A stretch of DNA of 64,000 bases. Source: Patiria miniata (lineage: Eukaryota; Echinodermata; Asteroidea; Valvatida; Asterinidae). The notes beneath the pieces were generated by a model that did no database searches, had not been told where the DNA came from, and saw only the letters and a program-made list of their open reading frames with translations. The stretch lies in contig NW_024037072.1 in NCBI RefSeq assembly GCF_015706575.1, positions 27,033,162 to 27,097,161 on the forward strand, given 5' to 3'. A program made the translations under genes and the position numbers. Below are positions 54,989 through 64,000 of this stretch, piece after piece. Every line of letters starts with the position of its first letter. Within the stretch, counting starts at the first letter, position 1.

Positions 54989-55374
54989 GTAATTTTTATT
55001 CCTAGGAGGGTTAGGGGCAATGTCATGAATAATTCATGTTTATCCATGAGAACGGACAATGACATCAACAGCATTGTTGTTAGTTACTCAACTAGTTACA
55101 ATACATTAAAGCATTTTAAAGAACGGTTGTCGTCGAGCTACCACACAGTAGCCTAGTGGATAGCGAGATGAGCTATGGATACAAAGATCCCTGGTTCGAA
55201 TCCACGTCGTCGCTGCTCATTTTCATCAGCTATTTTTCTTCTCCAAATTTATCACTGAGATAATTTTAAATTAAGGGGAAAATAGAACGAGAACCTAAGT
55301 CTTGCAATGATTCAAAGGAAAAACTGCATTATTCATGACATTGCCCCTAACCCTCCTAGGAAAAAAAAATACGC
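54989..55374. mobile_element. MULE-like MITE with 11-bp target duplication
   Basis: AAACCGTTCGC occurs directly on both sides (54,978-54,988 and 55,375-55,385). The ends are inverted for about 50 bp and share CCTAGGAGGGTTAGGGGCAA then TGTCATGAATAAT. A tRNA-like segment lies inside (see next entry). Confidence 0.8.
55150..55225 (+). other. tRNA-like sequence inside the MITE
   Basis: TAGCCTAGTGGATAGCG resembles an A box with D arm, and CCTGGTTCGAATCCACG a T arm with B box, at tRNA-like spacing. The acceptor and T stems do not pair fully, so it is a pseudo-tRNA or SINE head, not a working tRNA gene. Confidence 0.55.
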
Positions 55375-56203
55375 AAACCGTTCGCTTATTTAGCTCCACT
55401 GCGCATGTCTGTCATCACGCGAGGAGCCACGCGTGATCCACGCGCGAGTAAGCTGGGGGAAGTAATCGAACGCACTCAAGAAGCATGAGCTTGGCTGGCT
55501 CCCGATTAACGAATCCTCAGTGTTGCGACTTCGAATGTTAAAAATATTGGGAAGGCGGGAACTAGACTAAGCCGTAACACAGACTGCAGCCGCGCTAGCA
55601 TTGCGTTCCAGGTTGAGCCACTCGAGTACAAACGAGTACAAATAATATGAGCACTCCAACACTGACTGCAACCACAGAGTTGATTTCGAGTAGGCAATTC
55701 AGGGGCGGATCCCACCGTTGTTCAGGGGAAATTTAGTTATTGGAGCAGGAAAGGTGATACATGTTCTTTTTTTCTGAAGGACTGTCCGTTTCTTCTGTTC
55801 CAAAGGGGTTAGGCCTATAGGTTAACCCCCAACACCACGACTAACTCTATCACACATTTTTGAGAAATACGTGAAACACAAGGTAGTTGTATCATCAAAC
55901 CAGTGTATATCGACTGACTGCAATTTAAATTTTCCTATGGTATACAAACAGAAGCATGTTGGACTGAAATTTCTTTTGCAATAACTTACTAGTGCTGCAG
56001 TAATGTTTTTATAAGACAGTTCATCCGACAAAGTAGATTCTGAACAAGTCGACCAATGCAATAAATTTGTCGTGATAGATGATTGCAAATAACCCTCTTT
56101 GCCGTAAAGGGAAAAATAACACCTTGAATATTGCTATTCACAAAGCCTATACATGTTCTTGAAAATAACTTCTTCTGTATTGGTCTCATTTTTTTCTTAT
56201 TAG

Positions 56204-56275
56204 GCACTTGGATGACAATCAGATATCTTATATACAAGGTGGATCGTTCCGACATCTTAACAGCCTTCAAGTCTT
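56204..56275 (+). CDS. LRR exon, right receptor gene
   Basis: 72 bp, phase 2/2, TTAG to GTGAGT; reads HLDDNQISYIQGGSFRHLNS then LQVL. A textbook LRR. Confidence 0.85.
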
Positions 56276-56311
56276 GTGAGTAATTTTTCCTTTTACAAAG
56301 TATTCCCATTC

Positions 56312-56488
56312 TTCATTAATAAGGGAATAACAGTGTGAGAAGCCGGTCTTCACTGCGTGATAATGACCGGGTTTGGGAGTGACTGCTGTTAATGGACCGA
56401 GACGAACATTAACAGCGGTCACCCCCAAACCCGGTCATTATCACGCAGTGAAGACCAGATCCTCACACTGTTATTTCCGTTAATGAAC
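56312..56488. repeat. Fold-back element
   Basis: Arms of about 80 bp (AATAACAGTGTGAG, TCTTCACTGCGTGATAATGA, CCGGGTTTGGG) are complementary around 56,400. It starts 37 bp after an LRR exon. Confidence 0.9.
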
Positions 56489-57601
56489 ACCCTTTTAACG
56501 AAATAAACAGTTAAAATGCTCCAATTTTGTGACTTTCTTTCCGCGACATTTCCAGACTTTTTTGTGTTCATGTTCATGGGCCATATTTTAACTTATGCGT
56601 GGTACCCTGTCTCTTCAATAAGCGTTGTTATATACACGACAGCCGGGCCCAGGCTGCGCTGGACAACGTCTTTATTGCGTACGCGTACGACGCCCAGGGT
56701 TTGGACTTCTGCTGCCGTAGCGAAATAAATTACAACAATGTTTTCATATTTTTACCTGATGGTAGAAGATAAAATTTCGTTTAAACATTCCTTGTGTCCA
56801 GAATTACAAAGATGCTTGGTTTAGGAAAGGTAAGTCGATGGGCGAAGTGTTTGAAGAAAATAAATCGTAAACATCCTTAGTATACTGCACTGCTGTACGA
56901 TGTCGTTTTAAAACTTCATTACGCGCGCGCACCTATAACAACTGTGTTGCGTACGCGCGCGTCAGTCTCACGCGAAGGTGGTTGAGCGCATGTGCATTGC
57001 TGTATTGTTACAAGCTGCCGTATGACTGTTGTAAATTTGGCCAATCATTGCCTTCCATGGGGCTGAATCAATGCTGGTTCAGGGGCCATTTTTTTCGCTT
57101 TTTCTTTGAAGCCAATCTTTATATCACCGTTAATACACCCCCACGTGATCGAGTCTCGACCAATCAGAAGCCATCAACTCTCCAAGGTATTTATTAATTA
57201 CTAAATCGTAGCTATACCCCCTAGACCTTTAAAAAAAAAAAATTAAAAACCACAAACAAACCCACAAATAAATCAAAATTTATTATCATAATGGAAATTG
57301 CTAATTAGTATAGATAAGGGACAAAAAAAATGTACAAGAGACACGGTTATACGTGTTTATGGGGTGGGGCAACCCGAAAAATATATGTAAATATTGAATT
57401 AATCATTGCGTACCATTACATTTGTCGAGAGCTTCCAATAACAAATCAATTAAAAATCGGCCAACGATAAGTAATTTATTAATTAATTAATTTCAACTTT
57501 TGAATTAGGAGCGTTCTGCTTCTCAATCAGTTCTGAAAAAGGCGGAACCTATATGTGCGTATGCACTTTTACAACTCTATTGAGTTTGTTAATAATTATC
57601 T

Positions 57602-58117
57602 CAGCGGCGGCGGAACGGTTTAAAACGGGGGGGGGGACATCACCCCCCCCCCAAAAAAAAGGGGGAACTTGCTCAGTAAAAGGCATCTTCTGTCGCTGCA
57701 GCAGCGTATCCAGCCTTTTTTTTGGGGGGGGGCGAATCCGTGCTGAAATGTCGACACCGGAACCTAGTCCACCGTAAAATTAAATGGGGGGGGGGGGGGA
57801 CCATCTTCTAAGATAGGGGGCGTTCTTCAAAACTGGCCACTCATTATTCAAAACTGCAAACCACTCATTATGTGCCCATTTCCAATGGTAAGGGTTTTGG
57901 GGGCTTAGTTTTCATATTCCTTGTTCAATTCAGAATTCTCTGTACCATTTTGCGAAATGGTTACTGAAAACAAATTATCAGAAACTTCAGGGCAAGGTTG
58001 GTTTTCATCTCGAGGGGGGCACATTATGCTCGAGGGCGCACATTTATGTCCACAAGAGGGCCACTTGGGTAAGGGGGGGGGCAATCGTCCCCCCCCCCAC
58101 CCGTTCCGCCGCCCCTG
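57602..58117. mobile_element. hAT-like MITE
   Basis: Ends CAG(G)GGCGGCGGAACGG are inverted and flanked by AATTATCT (57,594-57,601) and AATGATCT (58,118-58,125), an 8-bp duplication with one mismatch. CAG ends and an 8-bp duplication are hAT hallmarks. The inside has several G or C homopolymers and no gene. Confidence 0.8.
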
Positions 58118-58388
58118 AATGATCTCGACACCACACATTACACCACACATTACTACAATATGTTTATGTAGAACTACACTATTTATAGCATTTTTTCCCA
58201 AACCTTTCTGAACGCCATTAGCTTCATGTTGAAAGCTAATTTTTTTGGGCTGTCTAAAGGCCTGCAAATGCAAACTATCAAATTTATTCGTTACAGGAAA
58301 TTACACTCCTTTCAAATCGTTCGCCCCCCCCCAAAAAAAATCTAAATTTTGAAAATAGGTGATTTTTTTTTATTATTCATTCCCATAG

Positions 58389-58460
58389 AATTCTGGCCAA
58401 AAATCGTCTGAAGAGTCTTGATTCAAACACGACTGAGGGTTTAGGTGTTGAATCATCAAA
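58389..58460 (+). CDS. LRR exon, right receptor gene
   Basis: 72 bp, phase 2/2, CATAG to GTAAGT; reads ILAKNRLKSLDSNTTEGLGV then ESSK. Divergent C-terminal half. Confidence 0.75.
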
Positions 58461-58844
58461 GTAAGTACTCAGTGTTCTTGTTTACGAATTTAACATGAAA
58501 GAGGTTTGGCCTAACAAAAATTCGCCTCCCATGTTTCTTATCAGCATACAAAAGGTAATACGTAAAGTTAGGATCGGGAATGCCACCTGACAATGTTCGA
58601 AGGTAATTTCTGCACGAATCAAAAAGTACTTCTGGCAGCTTATTATAAGTAAAATTATTCGATTTATGATATGACTGATGACACATAGGCCTAAAGTAGA
58701 ATGAAGTCACAGTTATTCCGAGGAAGTTGCAAGAACAAAAATGATGTGGTGGTGGTGGTGAAGTGGATATCGAATGTGTTTATACACAATAAGTGAGTAG
58801 TTTATTATATTTCTTTGAATTGATTAATTAAGGTTGTATATCAG

Positions 58845-58916
58845 CTTGGAGGACAATAGATTGACCCATTTAAGCCCTTATACGTTCAGTCGAGTGGACA
58901 GTCCTGATGGGTACAT
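58845..58916 (+). CDS. LRR exon, right receptor gene
   Basis: 72 bp, phase 2/2, ATCAG to GTAAGT; reads LEDNRLTHLSPYTFSRVDSP then DGYM. Confidence 0.75.
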
Positions 58917-59578
58917 GTAAGTACACGTCTCTTTCTAATTATTTTGTAACAACTGGCTTTGCCATCAGTAAAGTGAAACTGATCTAAGAAAATGTTTTCC
59001 GAAAGAGTCGGCCTTGGAAACTTAAATAGTGCACTCAATTAGGGTTAGTTCATGTGAGGTTTCCTTGACTAAGGCTTAAGGCCATTATTTGTGTTTTACC
59101 AGGTTGATTTAATCTATAATAGATAGTCGTGAGGTATGTCTGCAGACACGGTGTTCAGAAACCTCAATATAATTATACGTGATCATTGGAGCTCATATCA
59201 AACTGATAATGATTACGGGGATCAGGAGCCTAAGGGGAATTTCAAACTTCATTTTCAACAATGCAAAATCTAATTATTTCTTGTAAACAGAAAAAAATCC
59301 CTGTCGGAACCCAAATCACTAAGACATTTGATTAAGTTTTTGCCTTAAAAGTAAAACATTGCTCCATCCGACTAAAACCATGCGGGGACACGGCTGTTAG
59401 TGAAATTCGTTCAGTCCAGCAGGTCCAGTTTTTTAACTCTAGTTTCCACAGGAAGGACTTTTTCAAACTGTTATGAATTTCAGTCCCTATAGGTCAATTT
59501 GGAAATAACAAAATGTTATTGTGGTTAATTATAAATATGAAGTTTTCTATTTAAAAAAAAATTCTGTGTTCTGTTTAG

Positions 59579-59659
59579 AGAGTTATTTAACAACAGATTG
59601 TCTACAATCCCTTCCAAACTCTTCTACGAATATGGCAAGAAAAAAGAGATATATGAAAT
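59579..59659 (+). CDS. LRR exon (81 bp), right receptor gene
   Basis: 81 bp, phase 2/2, TTTAG to GTAAGT; reads ELFNNRLSTIPSKLFYEYGK then KKEIYEM. Three codons longer than the standard, as in 1,965-2,045 of the left gene. Confidence 0.75.
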
Positions 59660-60222
59660 GTAAGTTAATATTTACCTTTATGTGCACATCAGCAAGACCT
59701 GTTAAAGGTACAGTCCAACATTTGTAATATGTAAAAGAAGAGTGCTAAACAACCAACCTGATGAAGTTTCAACTCAGCTTTTGCTGTTTATATTGGAAAA
59801 AAACATTTTAGGATCTCGATTTCAATTCAAAAGTTGCTGAATCATGTTTTAAATTGGGCCTGAATTCAGCGTCCGAGACTCGTTCTCACTGAGCCGATTG
59901 CAGCTACGCGATGTTGCGCACTGATCCGACGAATTCAAGCAACTGCGCGCGCGTGTGCGTCGTATCAACGCTTGCGCGCGCATCGCCGAATTAAAAAATA
60001 AGGAACTGCTAACGGAAATCTCCAACGGTACGTCGTTGGAAAGGCCTTCTTTCGTTGATTTCTTCAAAAATGTCAGCATGTCAGAAAGAATAATTTCACA
60101 GGGAGTTTAATCCCCTTAATACTATCTTTCAACCAAGTATGTTTTTCAACAATAATTACGCCAATTATACTTTTTGGATAGCTGCAAATGATGGACTGCA
60201 GCTTTAATAGAAATCCATGTTA

Positions 60223-60388
60223 ATATGAAAAAGGGAATATAATGTGTTTGGGAGGTATTATAACACTCTGTTTGAGTCTGGATGGGTGATAATTACCCGA
60301 GGCGAAGCCGAGGGTAATCATCCAGACTCCAACCGGTCTCAAACAGAGTGTTTAATACCGACCGAAACACATTTTATTTCCATTCATA
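60223..60388. repeat. Fold-back element with GCGAAGCCGAG loop
   Basis: Arms of about 75 bp (AATGTGTTTGGG, CACTCTGTTTGAG, GGATGGGTGATAATTACC) pair around CGAGGCGAAGCCGAGG. The loop word is shared with the hairpin at 3,505. Confidence 0.85.
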
Positions 60389-60616
60389 AATACCTTTTCG
60401 GTCAAAACCAAATCCTTTCGGTCCAAAAATCAAAACAAGTCAAAAATAAGACGTTGCACGTTGCCAACCATTTTGTTCAACAATTTTTCTTCATGTTTTA
60501 TGAAACACCCCTCTGACTATAATATGGAATGTCCCTCTACAACTCCTTACCTTATAAGGAGCCTGCGTGCGCGTCTTGCGCACTGCGCGATGTCGCGCAA
60601 AACGCAGCTGGGCTGG

Positions 60617-60778
60617 TGTATAGACCGCTTGCAGACGCGTTCGATAATCGACGCGCTAAGGCGCGCGACGCCATGTTGTGGGACAGGCGTATATCAATTC
60701 ACGCACATTTTGACCCATAACATGGCGTCGCTCACCTTAGCGCGTCAATTATCGAACGCGTCTGCAAGCGGTCTATAG
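60617..60778. repeat. CpG-rich palindrome
   Basis: TATAGACCGCTTGCAGACGC, GTTCGATAATCGACGCGCTA and GGCGCGCGACGCCATGTT are matched by an inverted copy ending at 60,778, around a 20-base centre. It abuts the next repeat. Confidence 0.85.
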
Positions 60779-60785
60779 TCGTGTT

Positions 60786-61395
60786 CCCTAACGTGCCGCA
60801 CTTCGAAGCTTACCCAGCTTTCCTCGTGTAGTGTTGCCAAACCTCTTTGTTGACAAACCTCAAACTATACAGTGAAATACTGGTACTTTTACCTTATTAA
60901 TGCTTGCTATTTAACCTCTGTGAACAATTTCGGTTTCATAAAATTTAAGCCGAAATTAAAAAACGGTGGCGTCCGGAAATTGGGCACAAATTGGCGGAGT
61001 GTTCCCTAACGTGGCGCACTTAAATAAATCTCGAAAAATTCCAAATTAACATTCAAGAATTTCTGTAAACTTGATAAATTCTGATAAATCATTATTATCT
61101 CCACTTACATACCCAGCCGGATGTTTGTCAGAAGAGTATGTTCTTATATTGCGGGGCATTTTCAAAGGGTTCACTCAGCACTTGAAAATAAAATCGGAAA
61201 ATCACGCCAAAATAAATTTTTCTTTTAACTTTGTAGTGGGTAAATAAACTCGCGATTTATGAACGGGAGTGTTTAGAACTTGATAAAATTTCACTTTCTG
61301 TGAAATTTCAGTTAAAACTTTTGCTCTAGCTAGGCGCTACAGGCGAAAAATCAAAGTGCGCCACGTTAGGGGCCGCGCCACGTTAGGGTACATCA
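60786..61395. repeat. Dispersed repeat, inverted copy of 3,781-4,330
   Basis: CCCTAACGTG(G/C)CGC occurs at 60,788, 61,007 and, inverted, at 61,357 and 61,372. The inside aligns with 3,781-4,330 read from the other strand (for instance TTTTGCTCTAGCTAGGCGC and CGCGATTTATGAAC). Confidence 0.75.
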
Positions 61396-62208
61396 ACAAT
61401 AGTGTGAATTTCGGATTATGAAAATACTGATTCACTGGAAGTATTGCGCATGCATACGTGAGGATTGTGAATGTTCAACCAATGAAACGTTAAAAGGCAC
61501 CGGAAGTCCAAATTTCATGTGACACTGGAAAAGTGTTTAAGACCAGCCAGCCATGTCTTTATCATCCGTTTAAGACCGGCCACATGACGGGCTCTCGACC
61601 AATAGGAATGGGTAAAATGTATTAGGTATTTATGAATTAATTTTTAAACAGAGGTAGAATAGAGCTCATGCTACGCACGGCAAGTCAAAAATAAGAATTC
61701 TGAATAGGCAATGGAATAACAACCAAAATGTTTTGAGTTGTCAGCTGCGCTAGATATTCTGAACTCACTGTTTCAGTGGTTGACTCAATTGTAATATAGT
61801 GTTTTGTAAAAGAGAATGGCAGTGCTGAAGAATGTATATCCTTGAACTATTAGTTGAGATGTCTTATTTCAGACAGTCTTTTTCGAAGAAATTCCTAGTA
61901 AACAATTTCTACTCTGTGGGCACTGAATTGCTGGTTATAATATAACCATATTATGTGAAAGAATGTTGTGTGTTGTTATGTCTTCGCCAAGACAGTGACC
62001 TACAATAATAGTCCTTTAATGTTATGTGTCCCAAAAAAAGGGTGGAGCGGAGACAATTTATATAACATTATCGTTTTGAAAAAGTCGGTTGGCCATGTTC
62101 CTTTCCCATCGATCGACGCCCATGATGAGCATTACTCTTAATTTCATACTACATCTTCTCGTTTCATAAAATTATCACGTTCTCATGTATTTTTCATTAA
62201 ATTCAAAG

Positions 62209-62280
62209 AAACTTCAGCAACAACAACATTTCAGAGATAGCGCCCGATGCTTTCTTAGGAGTGAGCTCCATTGCAAAAAT
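62209..62280 (+). CDS. LRR exon, right receptor gene
   Basis: 72 bp, phase 2/2, AAAG to GTAAGT; reads NFSNNNISEIAPDAFLGVSS then IAKM. The acceptor lacks a good pyrimidine tract just before AG but the phase and length fit. Confidence 0.75.
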
Positions 62281-62669
62281 GTAAGTAAACTTTCATTGAT
62301 ACTCACAAACTGTTAGAGCTGTAAAAGTGAGCTTCTATGAGCTCGATACAATGAAATAACTACCTGTGCCTGTCTTGATCTACATATTTTTCGTTACGAA
62401 TTTTGCAAAGAACTTTGTGAAAAAGACCTCTCATGTGATTTAGGCTTTGGCTATTAGTTACGTCACAAAAACTATTTTAATGGAACATGTATATGCGAGT
62501 TATTTTAGGCGATGTTTAGTTCAATGATATATGCCTCCAAATGGAGTACAACTCTAATGGAAAGACGGGCTTAATATAAAAATAAATCTCACAATTTTGA
62601 CAATCAAAGGAATTGTTCTAGTAACTCAAGTCACTGCAGATTAATTAAAACACTTCTTTTCTCTTGCAG

Positions 62670-62741
62670 ACATTTGAGTATCAATAAGATATCGTCACTT
62701 CCCGAGGACTTGTTTGACAACATAACGATACTTCGCACGTT
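62670..62741 (+). CDS. LRR exon, right receptor gene
   Basis: 72 bp, phase 2/2, TTGCAG to GTAAGT; reads HLSINKISSLPEDLFDNITI then LRTL. Counterpart of 1-38. Confidence 0.85.
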
Positions 62742-63057
62742 GTAAGTGAGAACCAAAGCTGATGGCAGACGTATATATGATATAGCACAATTCGGACGGT
62801 GACCAAATAGTTTGAATTCTGTTCGAAGTGCAGCAAACATACAGCAGCATTTCGTAGTTAGATATCATGACAATAACTGCCACTTGTTGAGTAATCAAAG
62901 TTCATAAAAGCTCATAAATATTGGACCAAAGACAGGTCAATGATTTACACAGATATTTCAAATCGCACGATGAATATAACCCAAATATCGGTAATTCATA
63001 CAGATTGCGTGTCTCATATGCTACTCTGTCTAACAAAACTGCTTTTATTTCTTCCAG

Positions 63058-63201
63058 AGACTTGTCTAACAATAATCTTTCTTCGTTTCCGGCGGAACTT
63101 CTGAAGTCTCAACATAAACTTCGATATCTATATCTTCAACTCAACTACATAAATGAACTTAGAAAGGGGATGTTTGACGGACTACATTCTTTGCGAGAAT
63201 T
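63058..63201 (+). CDS. Double LRR exon, right receptor gene
   Basis: 144 bp, phase 2/2, TTCCAG to GTAAGA; two repeats, DLSNNNLSSFPAELLKSQHK and LRYLYLQLNYINELRKGMF. Counterpart of 473-616. The gene runs on beyond the window; 63,202-64,000 is intron and aligns with 617-1,430. Confidence 0.85.
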
Positions 63202-64000
63202 GTAAGATGTTTTGCCCCTGAATTAAGAATAACTGAACCCAAACCAATATCCAATCACTATATCCAAAAACATTGCAGCACCCAACCAAACACCCAGGAA
63301 ACCTTTAACACCCAAACCTAGACTTTCGAAAATCTGCAACCCCCTATCTCTGAACTTCCAAAACCCCAAACTTACAGGGCCCGCGCCATCGAGAAAAAAC
63401 CCCAAAACAAAGCCAAACATCTACAGAGCCCCACATCTATTATCTCCAAGCCCATGCAATTCCAAAAAAATACAACCCAAACCCCCAAACACCCCAACAC
63501 GTAACACCTAAACACACTGAGTATACACTGTTGATACGTCGTGAAGGGCAAAACCTAATATTGATTTACATCACCCTGACGCAAAAAGAAAAGAAAAATC
63601 CATCTTACGAATATAGCTAAAACCTTAACCACAGCTGTACCCCAACCCTATTCCACTTAAATCACAAACCCAGAACCTCCAAACCCTAGGCCCGTTTTCA
63701 CGACGCTTCAATAAGCACAGAGTTTCCTGCTGATATTGGCTTGACTCATAGTCCTGATATTGGCGAAACTCTTAGGAAGATCTTAGTAATCTTAGTAAGC
63801 AATAGTTATATAAATGTATGCTTTATGCGTAGATTCCGTGAAAGAGCTCTTCAGTTTATTTATCACAAAACTACTGCCACCTTTAATTGGGCCTTGTAAA
63901 TCATGTAAACCTGTAAACCCCAAACTCTAAAATCCCCAAAATCCTCACCCCGAGCTAAAAATTGCATTCTGGTTTTTAAGACAATTTTTGATTGTTTCCA

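Noticed and set aside
55150-55225. Working tRNA gene
   Set aside because: Stems are mismatched and it lies inside a MITE; kept only as a tRNA-like sequence.
59849-60079. Minus-strand frame with Arg/Ser-rich, CpG-rich sequence
   Set aside because: Only low-complexity GCGC runs; no domain and no splice context.

Overview
The window looks like nuclear DNA of a marine invertebrate, probably a deuterostome (echinoderm, hemichordate or amphioxus-like). The reasons are intron-rich genes with GT-AG introns, one-LRR-per-exon receptor genes in tandem, very many MITE and fold-back repeats, frequent GGCCTA and TACATGTACA words, and a Polinton. The species cannot be named from sequence alone.

Layout. 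(1) 1-8,773, plus strand: the 3' part of a receptor gene made of 72-bp or 81-bp leucine-rich-repeat exons, a cysteine-rich GCC2/GCC3-type module and a multi-pass membrane domain. (2) 8,774-13,829: mostly non-coding, with a microsatellite, a diverged tandem duplication, a SINE, a PIF/Harbinger-like MITE and a possible orphan 3' gene end at 13,250-13,581. (3) 13,830-29,149: a nearly full-length Polinton/Maverick (adintovirus-like) of about 15.3 kb with terminal inverted repeats and a 5-bp CCCCG duplication. It is a fossil: several genes look whole, but capsid, ATPase, integrase, polymerase and one membrane-protein gene are broken, about eight breaks in all. It carries an unexpected TFIIB-like zinc-ribbon gene. 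(4) 29,633-30,720: a terminal-inverted-repeat element filled with a GC-rich minisatellite. (5) 31,851-37,265, plus: a five-exon gene for a coiled-coil protein with a RAG1/Transib-like DDE transposase core interrupted by a PHD-like finger. (6) 40,310-46,961: a 6.65-kb insertion with AACGTT-rich subterminal arrays that holds a DUF4806 gene; an unfilled copy of its target lies next to its right end. (7) 47,253-48,267: another MITE. (8) 48,855 to the right edge, plus: the 5' part of a second receptor gene of the same family, with signal peptide, LRRNT and at least eight LRR exons, its introns full of MITEs.

The two receptor genes are tandem paralogues. Bases 1-1,640 align to 62,704 onward (exons about 97% identical), so the window spans roughly one repeat unit of a receptor array into which everything else was inserted or translocated. 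Within the Polinton, the TFIIB-like gene, a repeated TTTTATATTAAA element just upstream of several start codons, and hairpins between convergent genes together suggest an element-specific transcription system. That is the most interesting hypothesis here, together with the DDE+PHD gene.
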